A DNA stretch of 64,000 nt from Streptomyces sp. TLI_171 (GTDB lineage: Bacteria; Actinomycetota; Actinomycetes; Streptomycetales; Streptomycetaceae), in assembly GCF_003610255.1 (NCBI RefSeq), contig NZ_RAPS01000003.1:62001-126000 (forward strand), read 5' to 3'. Both the position numbers and the translations under genes were made by a program. This document shows, one piece after another, positions 1 to 7,916 of this stretch (the first letter of the stretch is position 1; the number at the start of each line of letters is the position of its first letter). Below the pieces are notes generated by a model. The model was not told where the DNA came from. It saw only the letters and a program-made list of their open reading frames with translations, and did not search any database.

Positions 1-251
1 CAGTCCCCTTCGGGGACGGCGAGCAGCACGGGCAGCCGCTCCGGCAAGCCGACCAGCAGCTGGGCCAGGTCGCCGACGGTGAGGCGGGCGGCGCTGTACG
101 GGGTGCCGCTGATCCGCCAGGGCGCGAGGCGGTCGACCGGCAGGCGGCTGTCGCCGGCGTGCTGCACGGCGCGGGTGATGGCGGTGGTGACGGCGGTGCC
201 GACCGAGTCGGGGTCGGACGGGTCGGCGGTGACGGTCACGGTGACGCTCAC
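1..251 (-). CDS. hypothetical protein, 3' end beyond window
   Basis: Partial gene entering from the left edge; 83 codons are visible. The GTG start at 251 is fixed by a GGAGG ribosome site seven bases upstream. The visible part begins as an alternating Val/Thr strand, continues with an Asp/Pro-rich stretch and an amphipathic helix, and contains a Leu-rich segment (LTVGDLAQLLVGLPERLP). The family is not recognised. It follows the membrane-protein gene ending at 378 in the same direction, with a hairpin between them, so it may be transcribed separately. Confidence 0.7.
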   Translation of the reverse strand, partial: MSVTVTVTADPSDPDSVGTAVTTAITRAVQHAGDSRLPVDRLAPWRISGTPYSAARLTVGDLAQLLVGLPERLPVLLAVPEGD

Positions 252-321
252 GGGGATTCCTCCGGATCATCGATCGGGCGGGGTGGTGGCCGGGTGGCCG
301 GTGACGTCCCGGGACGCGCGG

Positions 322-353
322 CGCCCGCCCGGCCGGGGTCGGCGGGGCGGGCG
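322..353 (-). terminator. GC-rich hairpin between two minus-strand genes
   Basis: Inverted repeat CGCCCGCCC (322-330) / GGGCGGGCG (345-353) with a 14-base loop, directly downstream of the membrane-protein gene that ends at 378. Probable terminator or attenuator; there is no U-tract, as is usual in actinobacteria. Confidence 0.45.
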
Positions 354-377
354 TGGGGCGGGCCCGGGGCGAGGTGG

Positions 378-1034
378 TCAGCCGGTGTTGTTGGTGATCG
401 AGCCGCGCCACCCGGCGCTCTGGCGGCCGATGGTGGTGGTGTGCTGACGGTGGACCAGGGCCAGGACAGTGCCGGTGGCGCTGGCACCGTCGCCGCTGGC
501 CGCCGTACCGGCGGTCGCGGTTCCGGCGGTTAGGGAACGGAGCTTGCCGAGGAGGGCCGCCGCCCCAAGCATCACCAGGCCGACGAGGATTGCGCACCAT
601 TTGAGGAGGTCGCCGAGTTCGTCTGCGTGTGGGGCGACGGTGGCGACGGCTGCGCCCAGCATCCACACCGCGCCGCCCGCGGCCAGCGAGGCGATCGAGC
701 CGTACAGGAGGTACTGGCGCACCGCCAGCGGCAGTCCCTGCTCGACGGCCGCGCCGACCACCGGGGCAGGGGCGGGGGAGAGGTTCGCGGCGGCAGGCTC
801 GCGCCGCTCGGCCAGCCGCTTGCCCATGGCGTCCAGGTGGCCGGAGACGTCGAAGACCGGTACGGCGGTGGCCTGGCCGTCCACGATTGCGGGCACGCAC
901 GTGGCGTCGCCGCTGTCCGGATTCAGCGGCACGGCGACGAGCTGCCCGTCCATGGTCGTCGTCGCGTAGCCGCGCTCCAGGAGGATCACGGCCGGCGAGT
1001 CGACGGGATGGCTGCTGCCAAGGTCAGGGGTCAT
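378..1034 (-). CDS. small membrane protein with two transmembrane helices
   Basis: A 218-residue protein. The ATG at 1034 is preceded by AAGGAG at good spacing; the frame stays open further upstream but that part is low-complexity and has no ribosome site. Residues 1-110 are soluble. Two hydrophobic segments follow at about 117-140 (LLYGSIASLAAGGAVWMLGAAV) and 152-170 (CAILVGLVMLGAAALLGKL), then an Ala/Gly/Thr-rich tail. Small two-helix membrane proteins are common among spread (Spd) proteins of Streptomyces transfer regions, and the translocase gene lies nearby, but no specific Spd family is recognisable. Confidence 0.75.
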   Translation of the reverse strand: MTPDLGSSHPVDSPAVILLERGYATTTMDGQLVAVPLNPDSGDATCVPAIVDGQATAVPVFDVSGHLDAMGKRLAERREPAAANLSPAPAPVVGAAVEQGLPLAVRQYLLYGSIASLAAGGAVWMLGAAVATVAPHADELGDLLKWCAILVGLVMLGAAALLGKLRSLTAGTATAGTAASGDGASATGTVLALVHRQHTTTIGRQSAGWRGSITNNTG

Positions 1035-1235
1035 TTCTGCTCCTTGAGGGGGCTGCGGGTGAGCGGAGGTGGGCCGTTCTTGGGCGCGACAGGTGCTGCC
1101 GTGCCCGGGTACGGACGCCGGTGGCGGGTCGCGGGAGATGAAGGCGGGACCCTGCCCTCGGCGGGGCTGATCGGTCGAACTCCTGCCGGCCGGGCTGCCG
1201 GGCGGCATGCTGGTGCGTACTGGAGGGGAGTTGCT

Positions 1236-1454
1236 GTGGGCTGGCTTTGGGATTCGTCGCCACGGGTGATCGAGTTCGACGCGGTGATCGACGAGGACGG
1301 GACGATCTGGAACGCGTTCACCGACGACGACGGCGTCCTGTGGATCGAGGACTTGGACGAGTCGCTGTCGGTACGGGTGACGGGCGTGATCGTCGGCAAC
1401 CAGATCCTCGACGCGTGGGTACTCGACGACGGCACGCTGCGCATCGCTGGCTGA
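1236..1454 (+). CDS. small acidic hypothetical protein
   Basis: A 72-residue acidic protein on the opposite strand to its neighbours. GTG start at 1236 after GGAGGGGAG. The sequence alternates short strands with DD/DG turns (DEDGTIWNAF, DDDGVLWIED, VLDDGTLRIAG), suggesting a small all-beta repeat fold. No family is recognised. It is divergent from the membrane-protein gene at 378-1034 and convergent with the next gene. Confidence 0.65.
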   Translation: MGWLWDSSPRVIEFDAVIDEDGTIWNAFTDDDGVLWIEDLDESLSVRVTGVIVGNQILDAWVLDDGTLRIAG

Positions 1455-1579
1455 GAGCCAGAACGGGCGTCAGGGCTGCCGGCCGCGCCGGTAGGGCCGA
1501 GCCGGTGCGCCGTGCCGTCCGCCAGAGCCGCGAGCACCGAGAGGGGCATCGGGCGCTGATGGACAGCAGAGCGCACCGG

Positions 1580-1909
1580 TCAGACCGGCGCGCCGTCCTC
1601 GAATGTCCTCAGTAGCCTGGCGGCGGCGTCGTCGGTGAAGTGCCGGGTCTCCTCCCAGAGGCGGCCGCCGTATTCGGCGGGTGCGTACTGCAGTGTCATC
1701 TCGCGAAACCGGTCCTCTTCGTCCGGAAGGTCCTCGTCGACCTCGCCGGTGTCGAACGCGAGGAGCAGATCGGTGAGCTGCTTGGCGGTCAGGTCCCGCA
1801 GGTCGCGGTAGTCGGAGCCGTCGTCGGTGACGAGGGTGAGGGTGACCTCGGTCAGGTCCTCGTCCGCGACGGCGGCGCCCTCCTCAGTGCTGAACTCGGT
1901 GGTGGTCAC
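1580..1909 (-). CDS. acidic hypothetical protein
   Basis: A 109-residue acidic protein. GTG start at 1909 behind GGAG, chosen over upstream in-frame codons that read only low-complexity Pro/Arg. It has a strand-rich N-terminal half (EVTLTLVTDDGSDYRDL), a helix (LTAKQLTDLLLAFDTGE) and an acidic middle. It lies downstream of the FtsK-like gene but is separated from it by a hairpin. Function unknown; probably an accessory protein of the element. Confidence 0.65.
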   Translation of the reverse strand: MTTTEFSTEEGAAVADEDLTEVTLTLVTDDGSDYRDLRDLTAKQLTDLLLAFDTGEVDEDLPDEEDRFREMTLQYAPAEYGGRLWEETRHFTDDAAARLLRTFEDGAPV

Positions 1910-1962
1910 GGTGTGCTCCGTTCTCGGCCCGTCCGGGGCCGGGTGAATGGGGGGGCGGGGAT

Positions 1963-1999
1963 GGCCGGGGCGGGCGCGGGCTTCTGCTGCGCCCCGGCC
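1963..1999 (-). terminator. hairpin after the FtsK/TraB-like gene
   Basis: GGCCGGGGCG (1963-1972) pairs with CGCCCCGGCC (1990-1999), a perfect 10-bp stem 14 bases beyond the stop of the translocase gene. Probable intrinsic terminator. Confidence 0.55.
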
Positions 2000-2012
2000 C
2001 TGGGTTTGGCCG

Positions 2013-4082
2013 TCAGCGCCGGATGGCTGCGAGGGCCTGGTCGACGGTTGTGATGGTGCTGCGGCCCGCGGTCTTGCCACCGCGCTTCGGGGCGGGCTCC
2101 TCGTCTTCGTCGTCGGGGTCGTCGCCGAACTCGCCGGGCTGCGGAGGCAGGGACCAGTCGAACAACAGGCTGCGGGCCTCGAGTTCGCGGGTTTCGTGTG
2201 CGGTGAGGTCGTAGACCTCGGCGGAGAACAGGTCGTCGATGCCCTTCCCGAAGTCTGCGAACAACGTGCGCAGGACCTCGGGCTTGCGCCCGGGAACGGT
2301 CCAGCCGACTCCGCCCGTGTTGGAGTCGCTGGGCGGCTCGGCCTCGCCGGCCAGGATCCGCTCGATGCGGCCTCCCGCCTCCCTGGAGAACGAGCGAGGC
2401 AGCGCGTCCGGGATGTACTCCAGCGCCACGCCCAGATCCTTGAACGTGGAGGTGATGTCGCCCGGTGCGAGCTTGAGGAGGACGGGGATGCCGTTCTCGC
2501 GGATGTTCTTCAGCATCAGCGACGGGAATCCGTGCTGGACCTGCGCGGACTGGCCGGCGATGACCTCGCCGATGCCGTACTTGCGGCCCTTGACGGACAC
2601 CTCTTGGGCGAGTGCGGAGATCTCGTCTCCATAGTCCGGGTCGGCGGCCGCCGACAGGAACTCGTCCTGGAAGCATTCCAGCGGCCGGTAGGGGCAGCCG
2701 GGCAGCTTCGGGTCCCAATCGTGGATCTTGCCGTCGGACCAGGCCATGGTGCCGCGAATCTCCATCAGCGCGATCAGCGCCCGCAGTTGACGCAGCATGT
2801 ACAGCGCGCCGACGCCGTAGCGGGCGCAGTGTGCGCCCAGCAGCGGCGTCTTCTCGTCCGGGGCTTCGGTGCCCAGCCACAGCACGGCGCCGAAGTTGCT
2901 GTAGGCGGCCATCACCAGCGCCATCAGTTGGGTCTTGCCGCCGCCGGACGGGGCGACGACCAGGACGTGGGCCGCGCCGCGGTCGGTGTAGACGCGGTTG
3001 AGCGCGGGCTGGCCGTTGGCGAGGTAGCCGGTGGTCCACCAGCCGTTCTCGTCCGGGGTGAGGAGGGCGCGGGTGGCCGGGTAGACCTTGCTGAGCGGAG
3101 AGTCGTCCCACACCGCCACCAGGACGCGCCGGCCGTCGACGGTGGCGAACACCCGGCCGTCGTCGTGGCTGGCTCCCATGGCCCGGGCCAGGGCGACGGG
3201 GTCGATGCGGGGCTCGCCCGCGGAGTCGGGCAGTTCGGCGATCCAGTAGCTCACCTGCCGGTCCTCGTCGCGGCGCTTGCCGATGAACCGGGAGCCGGGG
3301 ATCGCGTTCGACGCGACCTGGTCCTCCCACCGCTCGGCTTCGGTGGGGCTGGTGCGCCGGCGCTTGCGCTCGTCGGGGATCACCTGGACCTCCCGCCAGC
3401 CGGGGCCGCTCTGGCGCCCGGCCATCGCCGTGGCCTCCAGGAGCACCACGTCGCTCTCGTTGACGGCGAACGCCGCGGCGACCGCGGCCCGGGTCAGGCC
3501 GCCGCCGATCGGGCGGCCGCGCTCGCTGGAGCGCAGCAGCATGGTGAGGTCGTGCGGCTTGCCGACGTGGGGGTGGGCGGCGGCGACGTGGGTGTGTCCC
3601 GCGCCGCCGGCGCTGCGCCACAGTGCCCGCACGTCCGCGCTGAACCGGTCGGTGGCGTCCAACGGGTCCAGCACCTCCACATCCCGGGCCGGTGCAGGCG
3701 GCGGCGCGGTCAGCGCCTTGGCCTCCGGCGCGGCGGCGACGGCGGGCCGGTTGCGGCGCAGGGTCTTGGAGAGCGGCGCGACCGCGCAGAACAGCAGCCC
3801 CCAGCCGCCGGCCATGGCGGCGTCCCAGTGCCAGCCGGAGATGTTGCGGGCGGCGAGGTCAACAACCCCCGCCGTCAGCAGGGGAGACAGGCGCACCAGC
3901 CACAGGCCCTCGCGCCTGGCCCGGGCCGCGACGACGGCGAGGGCGGCGGCGACACCCACGCCTTCGACGGTGGCGACGGCGACGCCGAGCGGGTGGTGCG
4001 GGGGGAGGCTGGCCGCCATGCCCAGGACGGGCGCGGCGGCCAGGTACACGGTGCGCTCCAGCCTCGTCACGATGGCGGCCAC
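2013..4082 (-). CDS. FtsK/SpoIIIE-type DNA translocase (TraB-like transfer protein)
   Basis: A 689-residue membrane-anchored P-loop ATPase. GTG start at 4082 after AAGGAG. Two or three hydrophobic segments lie within residues 12-110. Walker A is VAPSGGGKTQLM at about 376-387 and Walker B is ECFQDEF at about 470, followed by an FtsK-like KGRKYGIG...AGQ segment. The C-terminus is acidic, then basic. In Streptomyces plasmids and integrative elements a single hexameric protein of this type (TraB/TraSA) pumps double-stranded DNA through septal membranes during mycelial conjugation. The neighbouring SpdB-like gene and regulators support that role. A chromosome-segregation FtsK is unlikely, since the N-terminal membrane domain is short and no typical gamma domain is evident. 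Confidence 0.88.
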   Translation of the reverse strand: MAAIVTRLERTVYLAAAPVLGMAASLPPHHPLGVAVATVEGVGVAAALAVVAARARREGLWLVRLSPLLTAGVVDLAARNISGWHWDAAMAGGWGLLFCAVAPLSKTLRRNRPAVAAAPEAKALTAPPPAPARDVEVLDPLDATDRFSADVRALWRSAGGAGHTHVAAAHPHVGKPHDLTMLLRSSERGRPIGGGLTRAAVAAAFAVNESDVVLLEATAMAGRQSGPGWREVQVIPDERKRRRTSPTEAERWEDQVASNAIPGSRFIGKRRDEDRQVSYWIAELPDSAGEPRIDPVALARAMGASHDDGRVFATVDGRRVLVAVWDDSPLSKVYPATRALLTPDENGWWTTGYLANGQPALNRVYTDRGAAHVLVVAPSGGGKTQLMALVMAAYSNFGAVLWLGTEAPDEKTPLLGAHCARYGVGALYMLRQLRALIALMEIRGTMAWSDGKIHDWDPKLPGCPYRPLECFQDEFLSAAADPDYGDEISALAQEVSVKGRKYGIGEVIAGQSAQVQHGFPSLMLKNIRENGIPVLLKLAPGDITSTFKDLGVALEYIPDALPRSFSREAGGRIERILAGEAEPPSDSNTGGVGWTVPGRKPEVLRTLFADFGKGIDDLFSAEVYDLTAHETRELEARSLLFDWSLPPQPGEFGDDPDDEDEEPAPKRGGKTAGRSTITTVDQALAAIRR

Positions 4083-4109
4083 TGGCGTACTCCTTGTCGA
4101 GAGAGTGGA

Positions 4110-4142
4110 AGGGGCGGGCCCGCCGTGTGCGAGCCCGCCCCT
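4110..4142 (-). terminator. hairpin upstream of the translocase gene
   Basis: AGGGGCGGGC (4110-4119) pairs with GCCCGCCCCT (4133-4142). It lies just after the stop of the 153-residue gene at 4179 and just before the translocase start, so it probably limits read-through between them. Confidence 0.5.
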
Positions 4143-4178
4143 GGGTGGCGGTGGTGGATTTCCCGGTTCTTCGCGGTG

Positions 4179-4640
4179 CTACTGGAAGAAACCGGGCTTG
4201 GGGGTGCGGTGTTTGCGGCCCTTGCGGACGTGGTGGAGCGGCCCGTACATGCGGGCGTGAGCACGTTGCACGGCGACGGCGGCGTTCGCGGCCTGCTGGG
4301 CGGTCTCGAGCATCTGGCGGACGGCCGTGGCGGCCCGGTTCTGCTCCTTGGCCACGTCTTGGGTCATGTCCACGAACTGGCCGTCGACCTCGGCGTCGGC
4401 GAGGTTGACGGCCAGCGCGGACGCCTCGTCAGCGGTCCTGCGGGACTTCGTGTCCAGGCCCTCCAGGTCTTGGACGGCCTTCTGCATCGCCGCGCTGAAG
4501 ACCTTCAGCGTGTGCTGCACGGCCTCGAAGTCGTTGCCGCTGTCGTGCGTAACGCTCCGGGGCGGGCGCCCCCTTCCGGAGTACACGGAGGCCGTCTTGG
4601 TCCCGGGTACGGCGGGCAGGCTGTTGGTCTGGTCACTCAT
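4179..4640 (-). CDS. helical hypothetical protein
   Basis: A 153-residue protein. About 35 polar N-terminal residues precede one long helical region (about 38-130) with heptad character and Ala/Gln-rich stretches (AATAVRQMLETAQQAANAAV). The tail is basic (HHVRKGRKHRTPKPGFF). It resembles the helical C-terminal part of the next upstream gene product, so the two may form a complex. The family is not recognised. ATG start at 4640 with a GGAGG-like site. Confidence 0.72.
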   Translation of the reverse strand: MSDQTNSLPAVPGTKTASVYSGRGRPPRSVTHDSGNDFEAVQHTLKVFSAAMQKAVQDLEGLDTKSRRTADEASALAVNLADAEVDGQFVDMTQDVAKEQNRAATAVRQMLETAQQAANAAVAVQRAHARMYGPLHHVRKGRKHRTPKPGFFQ

Positions 4641-4671
4641 TGACCGTCCCTCCTGTCGGCTCGGTAGTGGG

Positions 4672-6828
4672 TCACTCGTGGTGGTGGACGGCTGCGGACG
4701 CCTGCTCCACGCCGCCTTCGCGCATGGCGTCGAGGTCTTCCTGGTAGATCCGCGCGACGTCTTTCGCGGTTTCCTCGGCTTTCTGTGCGGCGGTGTGGAC
4801 GGCGCGGGCCAGGCGGTCCGCGTTCACCGCGGTGCTTTCGGACATCGCGGCCAGGGCGTCCAGGAGCCGGATCACCTTGCGGTCGAGGTTGTGGCTGCCG
4901 CCGAGCTCGGCGCACATGCGCTTCAAGCGGTGCGCCCAGACGGTGAGGTTGTCCACCGCGTTCTGGACCTTCTCGGCGTCCTGGGCGGAGTTGACCTTGA
5001 TGTTGGCCATCGTGATCAGGAACTCGCTGAACGTCACCTCGGTCTGGTGCTCGCGGGCCATGCGCTGACTGGCCGAGCTCCAGGGCCTGCCGGGCAGCGG
5101 CCCGGCGCCCGCAGCGCCGGCGGTCCGGACGGCGCCGGGTTGCTCGGAGTGGGACTCGGGGGCGGGGTCCGCCGCGGCGGACCCCTTGGCGGTCAGTTCG
5201 GGCACCACGATCTCCGCGTCGGGGACGTCGTCTTCGCTCTCCGCCGGGCGGCGGGGAGCCATGTCCGGGTTGCCGGCGGACACCGTCTCCGGCTCCGGGT
5301 CCGGACCGGGGCCGGGCGGGTGCTGGTCGGAGACGTTTCGCAGGAACTCCCGCCAGCCGTCTCCCGTCCCGGCGCCGCCGTCCGTCTCCTTGTCGGCCCG
5401 GTTCGTGTCGTGCAGCGTCCGCAGGAACTCCGTCCAGCCGTCCCCGGTCTTCGCTCCGCCGAACGCGTCGTCGGCTCCGGTTTCGGCCGCGTCGCCCGTC
5501 TCCGGCCCCGACCCGGTCCCGGTTTCGGGGTCGGCCCCCGGCACCGTGCGGCGGTCCTTGTCCTTCGTCAGGTCCGCCTCCGGACCCGCCGTGCCGGGTT
5601 TCGGGTCCACACCCTCGGATTTCGGGAACGCCTCCTCCGATTTCGGGCCCGACTCCTCGGGCTTCGAGGGCGCGTCCTCGGGCTTCGACGACGCCTCGTC
5701 GAGCTTCGCTTCCGCCTTGCGCCTCCACCCCTCCAGCAGCGCGCGGGCCAGATCCACGCGACTCGACCCGGACTCCTCCGCCAGCTTCTTGCGCCGCTGC
5801 TTTCGGGCGTAGTCGTCGTCGCGGACACGCTCGCGGTGCGCGCGGCCGGAGTCCCGGTCCTTGGTGCGGTCGGCCAGGTCGGCGCTCTGCCGCGCCGCCC
5901 TCCGCTCCTGGCGAGCCTGGGAACGCTCGGCGGCGGCCCCGGACCACGTACGGGGGCGCTCACCACCGCTCGAACCGCCGCGGGCTGCGCCTGCGCCACC
6001 GGACGGCCCCGACTTCCCGGACGGGCCCGGACCGCCTGAGCCGTGGGAGCCGCCAGAGTGGTTCTGGCGGCCCGTCAGACCGCCTCCCGCTCCCTGAGAC
6101 TGGCCGCGTGGCCCGAAGGGCGCAGAGGGCCCCTTGGGCGTCTGCCGGTGGCCTTCGGAGTGCCGCTCCCCCGGGCGGTGGTGCGCGCCGCCCCCGTCAC
6201 GGCCGCCACCGCTTCCGGAGCTGCGGCCGCCCAGCGGGCCGCTTCCCGGGCCGCCCGAGGACCCGCGGTTGGCGGGTCCCGGGCCGGACCAGTGGCCCGC
6301 GTTCGCGCTGCCCGGTCCCTTGCCGCCCGCGGCCGCCGAAGCATGGGCGGCGCGCGCGCCCAGCTGGGCCTTGCGCAGCTCGTTGTGCTGGGCCAGCAGG
6401 CCCATCTCCCGTTCGGTCTCCGCGTTCAGGCGGGCGACTTTGTCCGCGACCTGGGCCTCCCGGAAAGCTGCGTTCTCGTCCCGGTTCTGCCGCGCGGAAT
6501 CCACCAGGTGCTGCAGCCATTCGGAAATGACCTCGGCGAAAGTCCGGCGCTCCGAGTATTCACCGTATTCCGATTCGTCGTATTCGGTTTCGCTTTCCTC
6601 GTATTCGCTCGCCGTGCCGGCCGGGGCGGGAATCGGCTCCGCCCGGAATGCGGCCGGTTCGGGTGGCTGGGGAGCGGCGGGGATTTCCGGCGCCCTCGCC
6701 GTGGTGTCCGCGGCGCCGCGCGCGGCGTCCGCGTAGCGGGCCGCCGGCGGAGGCACGTACGCCTCGCCGGAGCGCGGAAGGCTGATCACCCTCCCCTCGG
6801 GCTCGGTCCGGTCGCTGTCGTCGGGCAC
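4672..6828 (-). CDS. large disordered protein with a C-terminal helical bundle
   Basis: A 718-residue protein starting at GTG 6828, set by AGGAG. Order: acidic/Pro-rich N-terminus with an E/Y/S run near 75-95 (EYEESETEYDESEYGEYSE), a short coiled coil (about 100-150), a long Gly/Ser-rich disordered stretch (160-300), a strongly basic helix (310-370), a heptapeptide-repeat region (about 375-420; SKPEDAP, SKPEESG, PKSEEAF, PKSEGVD), more disorder, and a helical bundle from about 600 to the end. No catalytic motif is visible. Its place in the transfer block and low-complexity build suggest a scaffold or DNA-binding accessory protein; this is inference. Confidence 0.75.
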   Translation of the reverse strand: MPDDSDRTEPEGRVISLPRSGEAYVPPPAARYADAARGAADTTARAPEIPAAPQPPEPAAFRAEPIPAPAGTASEYEESETEYDESEYGEYSERRTFAEVISEWLQHLVDSARQNRDENAAFREAQVADKVARLNAETEREMGLLAQHNELRKAQLGARAAHASAAAGGKGPGSANAGHWSGPGPANRGSSGGPGSGPLGGRSSGSGGGRDGGGAHHRPGERHSEGHRQTPKGPSAPFGPRGQSQGAGGGLTGRQNHSGGSHGSGGPGPSGKSGPSGGAGAARGGSSGGERPRTWSGAAAERSQARQERRAARQSADLADRTKDRDSGRAHRERVRDDDYARKQRRKKLAEESGSSRVDLARALLEGWRRKAEAKLDEASSKPEDAPSKPEESGPKSEEAFPKSEGVDPKPGTAGPEADLTKDKDRRTVPGADPETGTGSGPETGDAAETGADDAFGGAKTGDGWTEFLRTLHDTNRADKETDGGAGTGDGWREFLRNVSDQHPPGPGPDPEPETVSAGNPDMAPRRPAESEDDVPDAEIVVPELTAKGSAAADPAPESHSEQPGAVRTAGAAGAGPLPGRPWSSASQRMAREHQTEVTFSEFLITMANIKVNSAQDAEKVQNAVDNLTVWAHRLKRMCAELGGSHNLDRKVIRLLDALAAMSESTAVNADRLARAVHTAAQKAEETAKDVARIYQEDLDAMREGGVEQASAAVHHHE

Positions 6829-6868
6829 ACCTGCTCCTCTCGCGGATTTGACAGACAGTGGGGGCCTC

Positions 6869-6898
6869 GTGCACGCGTGCACGCGTGCACGGGTGCAC
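6869..6898. promoter_or_regulatory. four GTGCAC half-sites at 8-bp spacing, probable operator
   Basis: GTGCAC occurs at 6869, 6877, 6885 and 6893, exactly 8 bp apart, in the gap upstream of the gene starting at 6828. Each copy is itself a palindrome. The array is bracketed by inverted GGCCTCG (6864-6870) and CGAGGCC (6912-6918). A regulator-binding cluster is the likeliest role. Confidence 0.5.
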
Positions 6899-6958
6899 GC
6901 GATACGCACGCGCGAGGCCCCGCCGACGCTCCGCCGGGGCCTCAGTGGTGACGCAAGG

Positions 6959-7267
6959 TCACATCGGGGGGTGGCGGGTGGTGACGTCGTGCGCGTAGCG
7001 CAGCGTGTCGTTCCAGATCGTCGGGTCGCCCTTCGCGCGTTGCTGCAGGGCCGTCAGGAACAGTCGGCACACCAGGGAGAAGCCGTCCCAGACCTCGCCG
7101 CGCCCGGCCCGGTCCTCCTCCACCAGCTCCTTGCGCAGGCGGCGCAGCCAGTTCTCCGCGCCGCCTTTTCCCTCGCCACGTGACTGGATCGCCGCCGTTT
7201 CGCTGGCGCTGTAGAACTCGCGCCGGTTTTCCGCGGCTCTTTCGCGGGAGGTCAGCGGCCGCGTCAT
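6959..7267 (-). CDS. small charged hypothetical protein
   Basis: A 102-residue charged protein, rich in Arg and Glu. It contains a helical segment (WLRRLRKELVEEDRAGRGE) and a second helix with Trp and Leu (EVWDGFSLVCRLFLTALQQRAKGD). The ATG at 7267 overlaps the TGA of the upstream gene (ATGA), so translation is probably coupled. Unknown family, same operon as the next gene. Confidence 0.7.
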   Translation of the reverse strand: MTRPLTSRERAAENRREFYSASETAAIQSRGEGKGGAENWLRRLRKELVEEDRAGRGEVWDGFSLVCRLFLTALQQRAKGDPTIWNDTLRYAHDVTTRHPPM

Positions 7268-7731
7268 GCCGGCCGCTTCAGGTCGAAGATGCTGCGGGGT
7301 TCAGTGTAGCCCGTTTCCCCCATCCTGGGGGAGTTCACGGAATTCTGGTCGGTCGGCGCGGAATTCGGCTTCTTCTTGCTGTTGGTCTTTTCCAGGGCTT
7401 TCGCGGCGCGCTGTTCGGGCAGTGCTTCGACGCGCCGGTCGTGGGCGATGCGCCGCAGGGCCGAGCGCTCCAGGGCCCTGGCGGCCGCCTCCAGGCTGCG
7501 GATGCTCTTGGCCAGCTGGCGCTCGACGGGCAGGGCCCGCAGGCGGGCGTCGAAGCGCCGGTCGCCTGCGACCGTCGTCTCCCGCAGCACCTGGCTGGTC
7601 TCCTGGCCGAGCAGGGCCAGGGAGGTGCGCAGGTCGCTCAGGTGACGCACGAGGTTGGCGGTGTACGCGGCGAACTCTTCCGGGTTCTGGGCCGTGTACC
7701 TGAGCCGCGCACGGTCGTCGGGGGTCGTCAT
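7264..7731 (-). CDS. helical hypothetical protein
   Basis: A 155-residue protein. Residues 15-115 are a run of amphipathic helices (e.g. FAAYTANLVRHLSDLRTSLA) with coiled-coil character, followed by a Lys/Ser/Pro-rich flexible tail. It is translationally coupled to the 102-residue gene downstream. No family is recognised; the pair probably belongs to the transfer module. Confidence 0.7.
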   Translation of the reverse strand: MTTPDDRARLRYTAQNPEEFAAYTANLVRHLSDLRTSLALLGQETSQVLRETTVAGDRRFDARLRALPVERQLAKSIRSLEAAARALERSALRRIAHDRRVEALPEQRAAKALEKTNSKKKPNSAPTDQNSVNSPRMGETGYTEPRSIFDLKRPA

Positions 7732-7850
7732 GGGGTTCCTCCAGGGGGTTCGGGCACGGCGTGGCCGCGGCCTGGACTGTGCGGTGCCGACCCGGGCTCC
7801 GGCCGGATGTCCGGGTCTAGGGTGATGCTCGGCGCTTCGGCGCCTTCGGC

Positions 7851-7883
7851 GGTCACCAGGGCGATGTGAGCGTCCTGGTGACC
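7851..7883 (-). terminator. hairpin downstream of the DUF2637 gene
   Basis: GGTCACCAGG (7851-7860) and CCTGGTGACC (7874-7883) form a perfect 10-bp stem with a 13-base loop, 34 bases past the stop of the DUF2637 gene. Terminator or operator; its position favours terminator. Confidence 0.5.
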
Positions 7884-7916
7884 ACCGGAGAGGCCGCTGC
7901 TCGGCAGCGGAGCCGC

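Noticed and set aside
1947..4643. 898-codon plus-strand open frame
   Set aside because: Antisense shadow of the FtsK/TraB-like ATPase and its neighbour.
6848..6870. TTGACA on the plus strand as a -35 box
   Set aside because: No -10 at suitable spacing and no plus-strand gene downstream.
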